64,000 nucleotides of DNA, from the NCBI RefSeq assembly GCF_003947415.1, contig NZ_QHKL01000008.1, positions 310,001-374,000 of the forward strand, in the 5' to 3' direction. Origin of the DNA: Amycolatopsis sp. WAC 01376 (lineage in GTDB: Bacteria; Actinomycetota; Actinomycetes; Mycobacteriales; Pseudonocardiaceae). Made by a program: the position numbers and the translations under genes. Within the stretch, counting starts at the first letter, position 1. Every line of letters begins with the position of its first letter. Shown one piece after another: positions 57,356 to 64,000 of the stretch. Under the pieces are notes generated by a model that had not been told where the DNA came from, searched no databases, and saw only the letters and a list, made by a program, of their open reading frames with translations.

Positions 57356-58729
57356 TCACTTGAACCCCTGCAGTGCCAACAACAGTGGATGTACGTCCGT
57401 CGCTCCGACGCGACCGGACGGCTGGAAGGCCGGATCGGAGCACAGCAGCACCGGGCCGTCCTCGCCTGCGTCCGGCAGCCGTCCGTGCGAGCCGCGCACC
57501 CAGCGCGGATCGGTGGGGACGACGTCCATCGCGTACCGGAGCCCGGCGAACTTCTTCGCCAGGTTGAGCCCGGCCCGCGCCTTGGCGAACTTGTCCTCCG
57601 GGTCGAAGAACAGCTCGGCGGGGTCGTAACCCGGTTTGCGGTGGATCTCGACGCCGCGCGCGAAGTCGGGCTTCCGCTCGTCGTCGAGCCAGTAGTAATA
57701 GGTGAACCACGAGTCCGGCTCGGCGACCGCGACGAGGTCGCCGGCGCGCTCGTGGTCCAGCCCATAACGAGCCTGTGCTTCGCGGTCGAGCACCTCGTCG
57801 ACGCCGGTCAGTTCGCCGACGATCGAGCGAACCCGCTCGATATCCGCGGAGTCGCGGACGTAGACGTGCGCGACCTGGTGGTCGGCGACGGCGAACGCGC
57901 GCGACGCCCACGGGTCGAGGTACTCCATGCCCGCCTGGGTGTAGACCTCCAGCAGACCCTCACGCCGCAGCGCGCGGTTGATGTCGACCGGCCTGCTGAC
58001 GTTCGTGATCCCGTACTCGCTGAGCGCGACCACGGTCGCCCCGGCGTTGCGGGCGTCGTCGAGCAGCGGCGCGAGCGCGTTGTCCAGTTCCCGCGCCGCC
58101 AACGCGGCCTGCGGCGCGTCGGGGCCGAAGCGCTGCAGGTCGTAGTCCAGATGCGGGACATAGGTCAGCAGCAGGTCGGGGCGCTTCTCCCGCAGGATCT
58201 GCCGGGACGCGCCGATCACCCACTTGCTCGACTTGATCGACGCGGTCGGGCCCCAGTACTGGAACAGCGGGAACTCCCCCAGCGCACCGGTCAGCTGATC
58301 GTGGAGCTCGGGCGGCCGCACGTACGCGTCCGGCGACTTGCGGCCGTCGGCGTGGTAGATCGGCCGCGGGGTCACCGTGACGTCGGTGCTCATCCCCATC
58401 GCGTACCACCAGCAGACGTTCGCCGACGTGTAGCCGGGATGCGCCGCCCGCGCGGTCTCCCACAGCTTTTCGCCGCCGACGAGCCGGTTGTGCTGGCGCC
58501 ACAGGAAGATCTCGCCCAGCTCGCGGAAGTACCAGCCGTTGCCGACGATCCCGTGCTGCGCGGGCATGAGCCCGGTGAGGAACGTCGACTGCGCGCTGCA
58601 GGTGACGGCGGGCAGCACCGTGCCCAGTTCGGCCTGCCAGCCGTCGCGGGCGACGGCGGACAGGTTCGGCATGTCCCGCAACGCCTTCGGGGTCAGCCCG
58701 ACGACGTCGATGACGACCAAGGGTTTCAC
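57356..58729 (-). CDS. eboF: EboF-like alkaline phosphatase/nucleotide pyrophosphatase family protein
   Basis: A 457-residue type I phosphodiesterase-fold protein starting at GTG 58729, which overlaps the EboE stop (GTGA). Metal and nucleophile sites: VVIDVVGLTP with Asp8, PAVTCSAQSTFLTG with Thr43 as nucleophile, TYVPHLDYDLQ, and VVALSEYGITNV. WYFRELGEIFLWRQHNRLVGG and CWWYAMGMSTDV are typical of this subgroup. In ebo clusters the phosphatase is one of six conserved parts; its substrate is unknown, and a phosphorylated or sulfated cyclitol-like intermediate is a guess. It is the last gene of the operon. Confidence 0.88.
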   Translation of the reverse strand: MKPLVVIDVVGLTPKALRDMPNLSAVARDGWQAELGTVLPAVTCSAQSTFLTGLMPAQHGIVGNGWYFRELGEIFLWRQHNRLVGGEKLWETARAAHPGYTSANVCWWYAMGMSTDVTVTPRPIYHADGRKSPDAYVRPPELHDQLTGALGEFPLFQYWGPTASIKSSKWVIGASRQILREKRPDLLLTYVPHLDYDLQRFGPDAPQAALAARELDNALAPLLDDARNAGATVVALSEYGITNVSRPVDINRALRREGLLEVYTQAGMEYLDPWASRAFAVADHQVAHVYVRDSADIERVRSIVGELTGVDEVLDREAQARYGLDHERAGDLVAVAEPDSWFTYYYWLDDERKPDFARGVEIHRKPGYDPAELFFDPEDKFAKARAGLNLAKKFAGLRYAMDVVPTDPRWVRGSHGRLPDAGEDGPVLLCSDPAFQPSGRVGATDVHPLLLALQGFK

Positions 58730-59799
58730 GCGGACGCCCCTTCCTTGACGAGGTTCGCCTGCGCCCACTCGAGTTCCGCGGCGATCCCGCCGACGAGGTC
58801 GCCCGCGTCCGGGAGCACGCTCCAGGTGTAGGTCTCGACCTCGATATGCGGATCGCCGGTCAGCCCGGCGGCGACGGTGCGCAGGACGTCCGTGGTGGTG
58901 GACAGCGGCGCGGCCGGGGCCTGGTGCAGCGGCATGTGGAAGTGCACGCGCCACGGCCGGTCACCCGGCAGGTCGGTCCACGCGTCGGGCAGGTCGTCGG
59001 CCTTGCGCACGACACCGTCGGCGCCGAGCTCCCGGACCTGGTGCAGGTAACGCGGTTCGGTGAACGCGGCCAACGCCTCACGAGCTTCGGCGGGATCTTC
59101 GACGTGCAACGCGGCGGAAGCCTGCACCTTGACGATGTCCACATCGGACTTCGCGATCGCGGCCAGTGTCTCCGCCGGGTCGGCGAACGAGACCGCGAGG
59201 TGGCAGGTGTCCAGGCACAGCCCGACGTACTCCGGGTCGACGCGGCCGGAAAGCCAGCCGAGCGCGTCGGCCACGGTGTCGAGCACACAGCCAGGCTCGG
59301 GTTCGACGGCCAGCTTGATCGGCCGGTCACCGATCGCCAGGACGACCTTGGCGAAGGCCTCGGCCGCCCGGCGGTCGTCGTGCTCGGACCACGGCTCGCG
59401 CCACGCGAGCGGCAGCGTGGAGATGCTGCCGTACGTGGCATCTTCGGCGAGTAGCTCGGAGAGCACGTTCACGCAGTCGATCGTGTACGCGACCCTGTCG
59501 GGATTCGTCCACTCAGGACGGTAGACCGCGTGCTTGACGACGTCGTCGTGAAAACCGCCGTACGGGAACGCGTTCAGCGTGTACACCGAAAGCCCGCGAG
59601 CATCGAGTTCCGCGCGGAAACGCTTACGCGCTCCGGCGTCTTCGGCGAGCCCGCGTGCGACCGGCGCGGAGAGCCACAGTCCGACGCCGAGCCGATCGGC
59701 GCCCAGCCGCTCACGTACCGGGAGCGCGTATCGCTCCAGCTGTGTGACGATGCCGTCGACGTCCTCGGCGGGATGGACGTTCGTACAGTAGGAGATCAT
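58726..59799 (-). CDS. eboE: EboE family metabolite-traffic protein (TIM barrel)
   Basis: A 357-residue xylose isomerase-like TIM barrel of the EboE type. Hallmarks are the N-terminal SYCTNVHPAEDVDGIVTQLE, IKLAVEPEPGCVLDT, VGLCLDTCHLAVSF, WRVHFHMPLHQAP and the C-terminal EVETYTWSVLP. Start ATG 59799 overlaps the EboB stop (ATGA), and its own stop overlaps the EboF start. In cyanobacteria the ebo genes are needed to move a scytonemin precursor out of the cytoplasm; in other bacteria the metabolite is unknown. Confidence 0.92.
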   Translation of the reverse strand: MISYCTNVHPAEDVDGIVTQLERYALPVRERLGADRLGVGLWLSAPVARGLAEDAGARKRFRAELDARGLSVYTLNAFPYGGFHDDVVKHAVYRPEWTNPDRVAYTIDCVNVLSELLAEDATYGSISTLPLAWREPWSEHDDRRAAEAFAKVVLAIGDRPIKLAVEPEPGCVLDTVADALGWLSGRVDPEYVGLCLDTCHLAVSFADPAETLAAIAKSDVDIVKVQASAALHVEDPAEAREALAAFTEPRYLHQVRELGADGVVRKADDLPDAWTDLPGDRPWRVHFHMPLHQAPAAPLSTTTDVLRTVAAGLTGDPHIEVETYTWSVLPDAGDLVGGIAAELEWAQANLVKEGASA

Positions 59800-60659
59800 T
59801 TGCGAGCACCTCGCAGGACCGAGTTGCCCTCGAACGTCGCTGCCTCGCCGGTGAAACCGGGCAGCGGGTCGAGGGTGAGCCTGCCGCTCAACCCGTAGAA
59901 GTCGACCGGGTTCTGCCAGAGCACCTTGTCGACGTCGGCCTCGGTGAAACCACCGTCGAGCATCGCCTGGCCGGTCTTGGCGGTCTTCAGCGGATCGGAG
60001 CGGCCCCAGTCGGCGGCCGAGTTGACGATCATGTTGTCCAGCCCGTACTGGCGCAGGATCTCGACCATCCGGTGCTCGTCCATCTTGGTGTCCGGGTAGA
60101 TGGAGAAGCCCATCCAGGCACCGGAATCCTTGACCAGCTTGACGGTGACCTCGTTGAGGTGGTCGACGACCACGCGTTCCGGCGCGACGCCCGCCTCACG
60201 CACGACGTCGAGGGTGCGCTTGGTGCCTTCCAGCTTGTCGCGGTGCGGGGTGTGCACCAGGACGGGGAGGTCGTGCTCCAGCGCCATCGCGAGTTGCAGC
60301 GAGAAGACCTCGTCCTCTTCCGTGGTCATCGAGTCGTAGCCGACCTCGCCGACCGCGACCACGCCGTCCTTGGCCAGGTACCTCGGGAGCACCTCGAGCA
60401 CCTCGCGGCAGCGGGGGTCGTTGGCCTCCTTGGGGTTCAGCGCGATCGTGCAGTGGTGCCGGATGCCGAACTGGGCGGCACGGAACCGTTCCCAGCCGAT
60501 GAGCGCGTCGAAGTAGTCGGTGTACGAGCCGACGCTGGTGCGCGGCTGCCCCAGCCAGAACGCCGGCTCCACCAGCGCGCGGACACCGACCGCGTACATG
60601 GCTTCGTAGTCGTCGGTGGTCCGGGAGGACATGTGGATGTGGGGATCGAAGATGCGCAC
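59796..60659 (-). CDS. eboB: EboB-like TatD family metal-dependent hydrolase
   Basis: A 287-residue amidohydrolase-fold protein starting at GTG 60659 (AAGGAG ten bases upstream). H-x-H metal ligands are at 7-9 (RIFDPHIHM); further sites are VVAVGEVGYDS, LPVLVHTPHRDK, VVVDHLNEVT and NSAADWGRSD. This differs from house-keeping TatD nucleases and matches the branch placed in ebo clusters. It lies four bases after the TIM-EboA gene stop and overlaps EboE by four bases. Confidence 0.9.
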   Translation of the reverse strand: MRIFDPHIHMSSRTTDDYEAMYAVGVRALVEPAFWLGQPRTSVGSYTDYFDALIGWERFRAAQFGIRHHCTIALNPKEANDPRCREVLEVLPRYLAKDGVVAVGEVGYDSMTTEEDEVFSLQLAMALEHDLPVLVHTPHRDKLEGTKRTLDVVREAGVAPERVVVDHLNEVTVKLVKDSGAWMGFSIYPDTKMDEHRMVEILRQYGLDNMIVNSAADWGRSDPLKTAKTGQAMLDGGFTEADVDKVLWQNPVDFYGLSGRLTLDPLPGFTGEAATFEGNSVLRGARK

Positions 60660-60663
60660 TGTG

Positions 60664-62076
60664 CTAGTTCTCCTTGAGGAGTTCGAGGGCGTCGGCGGGA
60701 ACGTCACGTCCGGCCGCCCTGCGTTCGTCGGCGAAGTCGGCGAGCATGCGCCTCAGCTCGTCGTCCGCGCGGGAAGTGAGATCCGCGACGGCGGCCAGCG
60801 GCACACCGACGAAGACGCATTTGAGGACGCCGTGGCGCCAGGTGTGGTCGTCCAGGAACCGGGCGAAGGCACCCATGGCGGCGGCGACCAATCTGATGTC
60901 GTTGGCGCGCAAGGCGTCCTCGACCAGTTTGATGCCGGCATCGGTGACTTCGGCGCCCGGCGACTCCAGCGAGTTGAGCGCCCGCAGGACCCCGCGCCGC
61001 TCGGCGTCGTCGCCGTAGCGGTAGAGATCGCGCAGTTCCGCGGCCAGCGCGGCGTCGCCGAGGACGTCCGCCAAGACCGTCACGAGCCGGACCCGTGCCC
61101 GGTCGTCGACGGTGCCGTGGACCAGGCCCTGCGGATCGCTGTCCGGCCGCAGCGCGGCACGGCCGACCTCGCGGCCGACGGCCGGGAAGATCGAGCCGAT
61201 CACCGACGGCTTCTCCCGGATCCGGCGTTCCGCCTTGGCCGACCACGTCTGCGGCATCGCCTCGGTGAGCGCCTCGAAAGCCCGCCGCGCGGTGTCCGGC
61301 GCCGCGTGGCTGTGCCGGGGCAGTTCGACCGCGGCCAGCCCGGTGTAGCCGATCTCCGCCAGCGCGGCGAGCGTCCCTGGCAGATCCAGGTGCCCGTCGC
61401 CGAACTCCAGATGCTCGTGGACCCTCGGCAGCATGTCGTCCAGCTGCACGTTCCACAGCAGCGGACCGGCGAGGCGGACGCACTCGGCCGCGTTCACCGG
61501 CTCGACGGCGACGCAGTGCCCGACGTCGAGCGTGACGCCGAACAGCTCCGGCTCGCCGAGTTCCTTGCGCAGGTCCAGGACCTGGCTCAGATGCTGCACG
61601 AGGTGCCCGGGTTCGGGTTCCATCGCCAGCCGCACGTTCAGCCGCGCGGCGTGCTCCAGGACCGCCGCGACGCCTTCACGCAGCCGTGACCAGGCGACGT
61701 CTGTGTCCACAGTAGACACACCGGACCAGAATGAGACGCAGTCCGCCCCGAGGTCCCCGGCGATCCGCATGGCCCGTTCCAGGAAGTCGATCCGCAGCGC
61801 GGGGTCGTCCGACAGCAGGGTCGGCGAGTGCTTGCGCCAGGGGTCGAGCAGGTACCGCGCGCCGGTTTCGATGACGACGCGGTTCAGGCCGAGCGCCGAA
61901 AGCCGCGAGGCCACGTGGTCGACCTGCCGCGCCAGATCGTCGGCGAACGGGTCGAGGTGGTCGTGGTCCAGCGTCAGCGCCACCCCGGTGTACCCGAGGT
62001 CGGCGATGATCGCGAGCGCGTCGTCGAGGCGGTGGTTGGAGAAGCCGTTGGTGCCGTATCCGAGGGAAAACGTCAT
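60664..62076 (-). CDS. eboA: Fusion of xylose isomerase-like TIM barrel and EboA domain
   Basis: A 470-residue protein. Residues 1-275 form a sugar-isomerase-type TIM barrel (FSLGYGTNGFSNHRLDDALA, CVSFWSGVSTVDTD, LAMEPEPGHLVQHL, GVTLDVGHCVAVEP, AAVELPRHSHAAPDT). Residues about 285-470 are an all-helical EboA domain (VRLVTVLADVLGDAALAAEL, YRYGDDAERRGVLRALNSLE, CVFVGVPLAAVADLTSRADD). In many ebo clusters EboA is a separate protein, so this fusion ties it to an isomerase active site. Start ATG 62076 overlaps the prenyltransferase stop (ATGA). Confidence 0.88.
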   Translation of the reverse strand: MTFSLGYGTNGFSNHRLDDALAIIADLGYTGVALTLDHDHLDPFADDLARQVDHVASRLSALGLNRVVIETGARYLLDPWRKHSPTLLSDDPALRIDFLERAMRIAGDLGADCVSFWSGVSTVDTDVAWSRLREGVAAVLEHAARLNVRLAMEPEPGHLVQHLSQVLDLRKELGEPELFGVTLDVGHCVAVEPVNAAECVRLAGPLLWNVQLDDMLPRVHEHLEFGDGHLDLPGTLAALAEIGYTGLAAVELPRHSHAAPDTARRAFEALTEAMPQTWSAKAERRIREKPSVIGSIFPAVGREVGRAALRPDSDPQGLVHGTVDDRARVRLVTVLADVLGDAALAAELRDLYRYGDDAERRGVLRALNSLESPGAEVTDAGIKLVEDALRANDIRLVAAAMGAFARFLDDHTWRHGVLKCVFVGVPLAAVADLTSRADDELRRMLADFADERRAAGRDVPADALELLKEN

Positions 62077-62921
62077 GTGGGGCTCACCTTCCGCGACAGC
62101 TTGCGGGCGATCGGGAGCGCGGCCGCGACCAGCGCGGCCCCCAGTACCGAGCCCTTGGCCGTGATCGCCGCCTGGAGCGGGACCATGCCGTGGATGCCGG
62201 ACTTCGTCGCCGAGCGCACTGACTTCGCCGACGGGTCACGGACGGCGTCCGCCTGTGCCCTCCCGACCAGGCCCGCGTAGCCCGAACCGGCCGCCATCGA
62301 GGCCGCGCGATGCCAGCCGCCCCGTGCCGGTCCGGTCAATGCCAACGTTGTCGCCGCACAGCTGGTGGCCAGTGCGGCACGAGCCGTGCCCGGTTTCGCG
62401 CCGTGCACTTCCCCGGTGGACAACGCGGTGACACCGAGCGTGTGGACGCCGACCGCCGCCGCGGCGGTGAGAGCCTTCTTCGGAGAGTCGCCGGCGCCCA
62501 GCAGGACGTCGAGCGTGCGGCAGGCCGCCATCGCCACCGGTCCGGCCGGGGTCGGTTTGAGCACGGTGTCGTAGGCCCACACCGCGCCCGCGAGCGGGAC
62601 CGCGACCCGCATCGCCCGGCGGCCGCCGCCGAGCGCTGCCAGGCCAAGTCCGGCAGCGGTCAGCGCGGCCCCGGTGGTGAGCGCCGCGCCGGCACTCACC
62701 CGCCCGGACGGGATCGGCCGCTCGGGACGCTCCACGGCGTCGAGCTTCCGGTCCGCCCAGTCGTTGAGGGCCATCCCGGCCCAGTAGAAGGCGACCGAGG
62801 ACAGCGGCAGCAGCAGCCGTCGCCCGGTCATCTTGAGTCCCGCCGCGGCGGATCCGGCGACCGTGTCGCCGAGCACTGTCAGCGCGGCGGGCGCCCGCAC
62901 GAGTTCCACGTAAGCCTTCAC
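62073..62921 (-). CDS. eboC: UbiA-family prenyltransferase (EboC/SCO3242 type)
   Basis: A 282-residue membrane prenyltransferase with about seven to eight helices. The first Asp-rich motif is NDWADRKLD (53-61), followed by VERPERPIPSGRVS, both standard for UbiA enzymes; the second Asp motif is poorly kept. Start GTG 62921 overlaps the inositol-phosphate synthase stop (GTGA). It should attach an isoprenoid chain to a soluble acceptor at the membrane. With a cyclitol-phosphate synthase just upstream, a prenylated cyclitol or inositol is an economical guess for the product. Confidence 0.9.
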   Translation of the reverse strand: MKAYVELVRAPAALTVLGDTVAGSAAAGLKMTGRRLLLPLSSVAFYWAGMALNDWADRKLDAVERPERPIPSGRVSAGAALTTGAALTAAGLGLAALGGGRRAMRVAVPLAGAVWAYDTVLKPTPAGPVAMAACRTLDVLLGAGDSPKKALTAAAAVGVHTLGVTALSTGEVHGAKPGTARAALATSCAATTLALTGPARGGWHRAASMAAGSGYAGLVGRAQADAVRDPSAKSVRSATKSGIHGMVPLQAAITAKGSVLGAALVAAALPIARKLSRKVSPT

Positions 62922-64000
62922 AGCGCGGCCGCCCAGGCGATCAGGCGGGCGGTCTGCTCGGCGAACCGGTGTTCGTCGCTGCCCAGCGGATCCTTGAAGA
63001 AGAAGCCGAGTTCGGTCAGCGCGCCGCTCTGGCCGCCGGCGTGCGCGGTGGTGACCAGGCGAGCGAGGTCGAGGATCAGCGGCGCCGCGAGCGCGGAGTC
63101 GTAGCCGGTCCAGGTGAACTGCAGGCTCATGCGCGCGCCGAGGAAACCCTCGAACGACACGTGGTCCCACGCGGTCTTGATCTCGCCGAGGTCGGGCACG
63201 TTGTCGATGTGCAGCGGCGCGGTGACGTCCTCGCCGAGCAGCGCCGCGAGCCCGCGCGCCTTGGACTCCAGCTTGCTGTTCGCGGTCACCGGGTCGGCCA
63301 GGGTCTCGCCGTCGCCGCCGCCGAGCAGGTTGGTGCCCGCCCAGGAGCGGACCTTCAACGCCCGCGCGCTGAACATCGGCGCGAGGACCGTGCGCAGCAG
63401 CGTCTCACCGGTCTTGCCGTCGCACCCCGCGTACGGCAGACCTTCCCGTTCGGCGAGCTGCCGCAGCGCGGGCAGGGTGATCCCGGCCGACGGCGTGAAC
63501 TCGACGTACGGGCTTCCCGCCTTCAGCGCCGCGTAGGCCGACAGGGAACTCGACGGGAGCACGGCCCGCGCCGGGTCCGCCAAGGCCGATTCGAGCGCGT
63601 CGAGGTCGTCGTGTTCGGGCAGGTGGGGACAGGGGGCCTCGGTGGAGGACACGTTGACCACGACGACCCGCGCGAGGTCGTGCCGGTCGGCGAAAGCTCG
63701 GATGTCCGCCGTCAGCCGGGCGGCCGCGTCGGCCTGGGCACCGGTATGCGCCGCCGGGTGGTAGCCGTCGCGGATCTCGGCATCCACCTCGGCCAGCCCG
63801 GACCGGACCGCGGAGAACACCGCGTGCCCGAACACACCGGCGTGCGCCAGCTGCTCGGCCCGCTTCTCCAGCGGCGTGTGCGCGATGTCGTGCCCGCCGA
63901 GGACCAGATCGTCCCAGCCCGGCAACGGAACCCCGGCGAACGCGGGCAGATCGGTGACGCAGCCGCCACCGCCCGTCACCCCCGCGCGGAGGGCGAGGAG
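62918..64000 (-). CDS. myo-inositol-1-phosphate synthase-like protein (5' end beyond window)
   Basis: The visible 360 residues run open to the window edge, and the reading frame continues upstream (ALLALRAGVTGGGGCVTDL), so the N-terminal NAD-binding glycine motif lies outside. Family motifs seen: GWDDLVLGGHDI, VVVNVSSTEAP, GSPYVEFTPSAGITLPAL, YAGCDGKTGETLLRTVLAP, RSWAGTNLLGGGDGETL, SWDHVSFEGFLG-type TAWDHVSFEG and FTWTGYDSALAAPLILDLAR. These match the MIPS family, which makes inositol-3-phosphate from glucose-6-phosphate by NAD-dependent cyclisation. Here it takes the place that a dehydroquinate-synthase-like EboD holds in other ebo clusters. It overlaps the prenyltransferase by 4 nt. Confidence 0.9.
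   Translation of the reverse strand, partial: LLALRAGVTGGGGCVTDLPAFAGVPLPGWDDLVLGGHDIAHTPLEKRAEQLAHAGVFGHAVFSAVRSGLAEVDAEIRDGYHPAAHTGAQADAAARLTADIRAFADRHDLARVVVVNVSSTEAPCPHLPEHDDLDALESALADPARAVLPSSSLSAYAALKAGSPYVEFTPSAGITLPALRQLAEREGLPYAGCDGKTGETLLRTVLAPMFSARALKVRSWAGTNLLGGGDGETLADPVTANSKLESKARGLAALLGEDVTAPLHIDNVPDLGEIKTAWDHVSFEGFLGARMSLQFTWTGYDSALAAPLILDLARLVTTAHAGGQSGALTELGFFFKDPLGSDEHRFAEQTARLIAWAAAL

Overview
The window is about 70% G+C, with dense gene packing, GTG and TTG starts, many 4-nt ATGA/GTGA gene overlaps, Tat signals, BTAD and ECF41 regulators and a DUF222/HNH gene. Together these point to a filamentous actinomycete of the Pseudonocardiaceae, most like Amycolatopsis. This is a family-level impression from gene content; no 16S or tRNA gene is present to test it.

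Layout. 0-10 kb: the tail of an NBR1-Ig-like gene, a secreted PEBP protein, a BTAD/STAND regulator convergent with a DrrAB-type ABC exporter, a cytochrome P450, an EamA exporter with divergent MarR, and a GntR/membrane-protein pair. Several promoters here carry clear palindromic operators. 10-14 kb: a Tat-exported phosphocholine-type phospholipase C with a discoidin domain, a small membrane protein and a Crp/Fnr regulator. 14.6-24 kb: a conflict or RiPP-like locus made of a 67-residue precursor-like peptide coupled by TGATG to an HExxH (alphaKG-type) peptide-modifying enzyme, facing a three-gene operon (cyclase-like/VMAP protein, MoxR AAA+ ATPase, vWA-STAND-TPR protein of the FxSxx-COOH system type). 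24-45 kb: mostly ordinary accessory genes: trypsin-like protease, Eis-like acetyltransferase, DszC-like monooxygenase with a leaderless Cys-containing leader peptide and hairpin, DHFR-like/TetR pair, Spo0M, a secreted intradiol dioxygenase with chitin-binding domain plus AraC, GT87, SDR, DUF222/HNH, one complete IS3-family element (35812-37071), FAD monooxygenase/TetR, GlxA-type regulator, BCCT transporter, and an ECF41 (SigJ) sigma factor with AhpD-like and DoxX genes.

45-64 kb: two consecutive minus-strand operons. The left one encodes almost only exported proteins: two ThuA plus glucose/sorbosone-dehydrogenase proteins, one also carrying a DUF1080 (3-keto-disaccharide hydrolase) domain, two xylose-isomerase-like TIM barrels (one Tat-exported), a two-domain laccase and a plastocyanin-like protein. 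I read this as an extracytoplasmic sugar-oxidation pathway with a copper electron route. The right one is an ebo-type cluster (EboF, EboE, EboB, a TIM barrel-EboA fusion, a UbiA-family prenyltransferase, and a myo-inositol-1-phosphate synthase running off the window), with nearly all junctions overlapping by 4 nt.

Intergenic regions hold several families of perfect hairpins (GTGAGTGG/CCACTCAC type and GTGAAGGCCCCCTT type) and a dispersed ACTCGCGTGAT repeat. They act, at least by position, as terminators or REP-like elements.
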